This document shows positions 6,118 to 7,143 of a stretch of 7,143 bases of DNA, piece by piece; the stretch's first letter is position 1; the number at the start of each line of letters is the position of its first letter. The stretch is taken from positions 1 through 7,143 of the forward strand of contig CAIYPH010000369.1 in NCBI GenBank assembly GCA_903928045.1. The letters run 5' to 3'. The translations under genes were made by a program, and so were the position numbers. The stretch comes from an uncultured Rhodospirillales bacterium (lineage in GTDB: Bacteria > Pseudomonadota > Alphaproteobacteria > Acetobacterales > Acetobacteraceae). The notes under the pieces are model-generated. The model was not told the DNA's origin. It did no database searches and was given only the letters and a program-made list of their open reading frames with translations.

Positions 6118-6888
6118 ATGCGCCCCAACCCCCTCCGAGAAAAGCTGGCCCGCAACGAGCCCGTCTTCGGCCCCATGGTGATGGAGTTCGCCACCCCTGG
6201 CCTGCCGCAGATCATGGTCAATGCCGGCGCCGATTTCGTCGTCTATGACCAGGAGGCCGGCTGCCTCGATCTCGCGACCCTGCGCACGCAGCTCGCCATC
6301 ACCAACGGCCTGCCCATCGTGCCGCTGGTGAACGTGCCGTGACACGACTACCACCTGCTGGTGCAGCCGCTCGACAGCGGCGCCATGGGCCTCATGGTGC
6401 CCGTCGTGGAAACCGCGGAGCAGGCCGCCGCCATCGCCCGCATCACCCATTACCCGCCCGCCGGCGCGCGCGGCGCCGCCTTCGGCATCGCGCATGACGA
6501 CTACCGCGGCGTCGATCTCCCCCGCTCCATCGCCGAGGCCGACGCCCGCACCCTTATCATCGCCAAGATCGAAACCGTGCGCGGGGTGGAGAACATCGAG
6601 GCCATCATGGCCACGCCAGGCATCGACATCGCCTTCATCGGCCATATGGACCTCTCGGTTTCCCTCGGCACCCCCGGCCAGTACGACACGCCCGCCTTCG
6701 AGGCGGCGATGGACCGCGTCATCGCCGCCTGCCAGGCCAACGGCAAACACGGCGCCTGCCTCATCACCTCGCCCGACGCCGCCAAACGCTGGCTCGCCCG
6801 CGGCTACCGGTTCATCATCTATTCCAACGATATCATCATGCTCACCGCGGCGCTGAAGGCGGGTATGGACGGGTTGCGCGCGCTTTAG
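6118..6888 (+). pseudogene. HpcH/HpaI-family aldolase, interrupted by in-frame TGA
   Basis: Read through the stop, this is 256 codons, the usual length for HpcH/HpaI aldolases (class II, divalent-metal, pyruvate-type aldol cleavage of 2-keto-3-deoxy acids or similar). Codon 75 (6340-6342) is TGA where the family normally has Trp in VRVPW(N/H)D; the same frame then continues intact (HDYHLLVQPLDSGAMG) to TAG at 6886. Two other active-site positions are also changed: the usual DxEH reads DQEA (residue 47, catalytic His lost), and the pyruvate-binding Arg of VRVP is Asn (residue 72). The metal ligands remain as E152 in KIETVRG and D178 in GHMDLS. Three hits at conserved positions point to a decayed gene more than to one sequencing error. 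Codon usage is otherwise normal, so decay looks recent. A 74-residue fragment is the only product expected from the start codon. Confidence 0.82.
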
Positions 6889-6941
6889 GGAGGAAAGCAA
6901 GCGCTTCTTTTTTGAAAAAAAGAAGCAAAAAACTTTTATCC
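6889..6941. repeat. AT-rich nested-palindrome repeat, copy 3 (left half only)
   Basis: Bases 6901-6941 are identical to 4571-4611 of copy 1, covering the left inner palindrome (6903-6926) and the AAAAAACTTTTATCC segment. The match then stops, and no right arm is found before the next gene. The lead-in after the aldolase stop (6886-6888) resembles that of the other copies but carries about four extra bases. It is a solo half-element in the same place relative to a stop codon as copy 2. Confidence 0.8.
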
Positions 6942-6971
6942 GCTTTCCTCCCGCTTCCGCAAAAAATCTTC

Positions 6972-7003
6972 ACCGGCATGCAATTTTTCTCTTGCATGTC
7001 GGT
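6972..7003. promoter_or_regulatory. 12-bp-arm palindrome, candidate operator of the right-edge gene
   Basis: ACCGGCATGCAA (6972-6983) and TTGCATGTCGGT (6992-7003) are reverse complements with one mismatch, around an 8-base TTTTTCTC spacer. The element ends 24 bp before the ATG at 7028. TTGCAT (6992-6997) could act as a -35, with a poor TAAACA -10 at 7015-7020 after 17 bases, placing a start point near the ATG. It suits a dimeric repressor site. The T-run lies inside the loop, not after the stem, so a terminator is less likely. The regulator is unknown. Confidence 0.45.
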
Positions 7004-7027
7004 GACGATGAGATTAAACATACCAAC

Positions 7028-7143
7028 ATGTTCCATCACTTCCACACCCCCCGCCTGCCCGAAGGCACCCCCGAGGCGATCCGTCGCTTCGTGATGGCCA
7101 TCGGCGGACTGTGCGAAGCGATCGGCCGCGCCTTCAACCCCAA
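7028..7143 (+). CDS. Unrecognised protein, N-terminal fragment
   Basis: An open frame of 38 complete codons running off the right edge, beginning MFHHFHTPRLPEG and continuing with a helix-like stretch (EAIRRFVMAIGGLCEAIGRAF). Third positions are almost all G or C, as in the confident genes, and this bias begins at the ATG, so it is very probably coding. No family is recognised from this much sequence. It has no clear Shine-Dalgarno; if the promoter guess at 6992-7020 is right, the transcript could be nearly leaderless. The palindrome just upstream suggests the gene is regulated, possibly by its own product, but no DNA-binding motif can be seen yet. Confidence 0.6.
   Translation, partial: MFHHFHTPRLPEGTPEAIRRFVMAIGGLCEAIGRAFNP

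Noticed and set aside
6340..6342. TGA as a selenocysteine or Trp-recoded codon
   Set aside because: The family has Trp here, not Cys or Sec; no convincing selenocysteine hairpin follows, and the other genes show no sign of a changed genetic code.
1..7143. CRISPR array, tRNA or rRNA genes, transposase or integrase genes, toxin-antitoxin or defence genes
   Set aside because: None seen on either strand; the only repeats are the palindromic spacer elements described, which are not regularly spaced.

Overview
The window is GC-rich bacterial DNA with codons ending mostly in G or C. Its gene families and its AT-rich palindromic spacer repeats suggest an alphaproteobacterium, most likely Acetobacteraceae (Rhodospirillales). 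This placement is inference from style and from a GTTC-N7-GTTC motif of the alphaproteobacterial LexA type; no rRNA or other taxonomic marker is present.

Layout. (1) 1-499, minus: the N-terminal half of a ROK-family sugar kinase resembling fructokinase Mak, running off the left edge. (2) 500-675: a divergent spacer holding a candidate SOS box. (3) 676-1835, plus: a TusA-type sulfur carrier overlapping by 4 bp a histone-deacetylase-like amidohydrolase. (4) 1836-1980: a GC-rich imperfect inverted repeat that exactly fills the gap between two convergent genes. (5) 1981-4497, minus: an acyl-CoA synthetase most like oxalate-CoA ligases, followed after 12 bp by a ketopantoate-reductase-family gene (panE). 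(6) 4714-5202, minus: a small DUF2244 membrane protein, divergent from (7) 5248-5931, plus: endonuclease III (nth). (8) 6118-6888, plus: an HpcH/HpaI-family aldolase gene with an in-frame TGA and two lost active-site residues, called a pseudogene. (9) 7028 to the edge, plus: the start of an unrecognised gene behind a strong palindrome.

Three copies of an AT-rich nested-palindrome repeat (two nearly complete, one half) occupy the spacers on the right side. In each case one end touches a stop codon, which suggests a mobile or amplified palindrome serving as a transcript end. The GC-rich repeat at 1836-1980 behaves the same way.

The genes are mostly ordinary housekeeping and accessory metabolism, and I see no new multi-gene system. 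The observations most worth following are the two stop-codon-abutting repeat families, the candidate LexA box in front of a sugar kinase, and the decayed aldolase.
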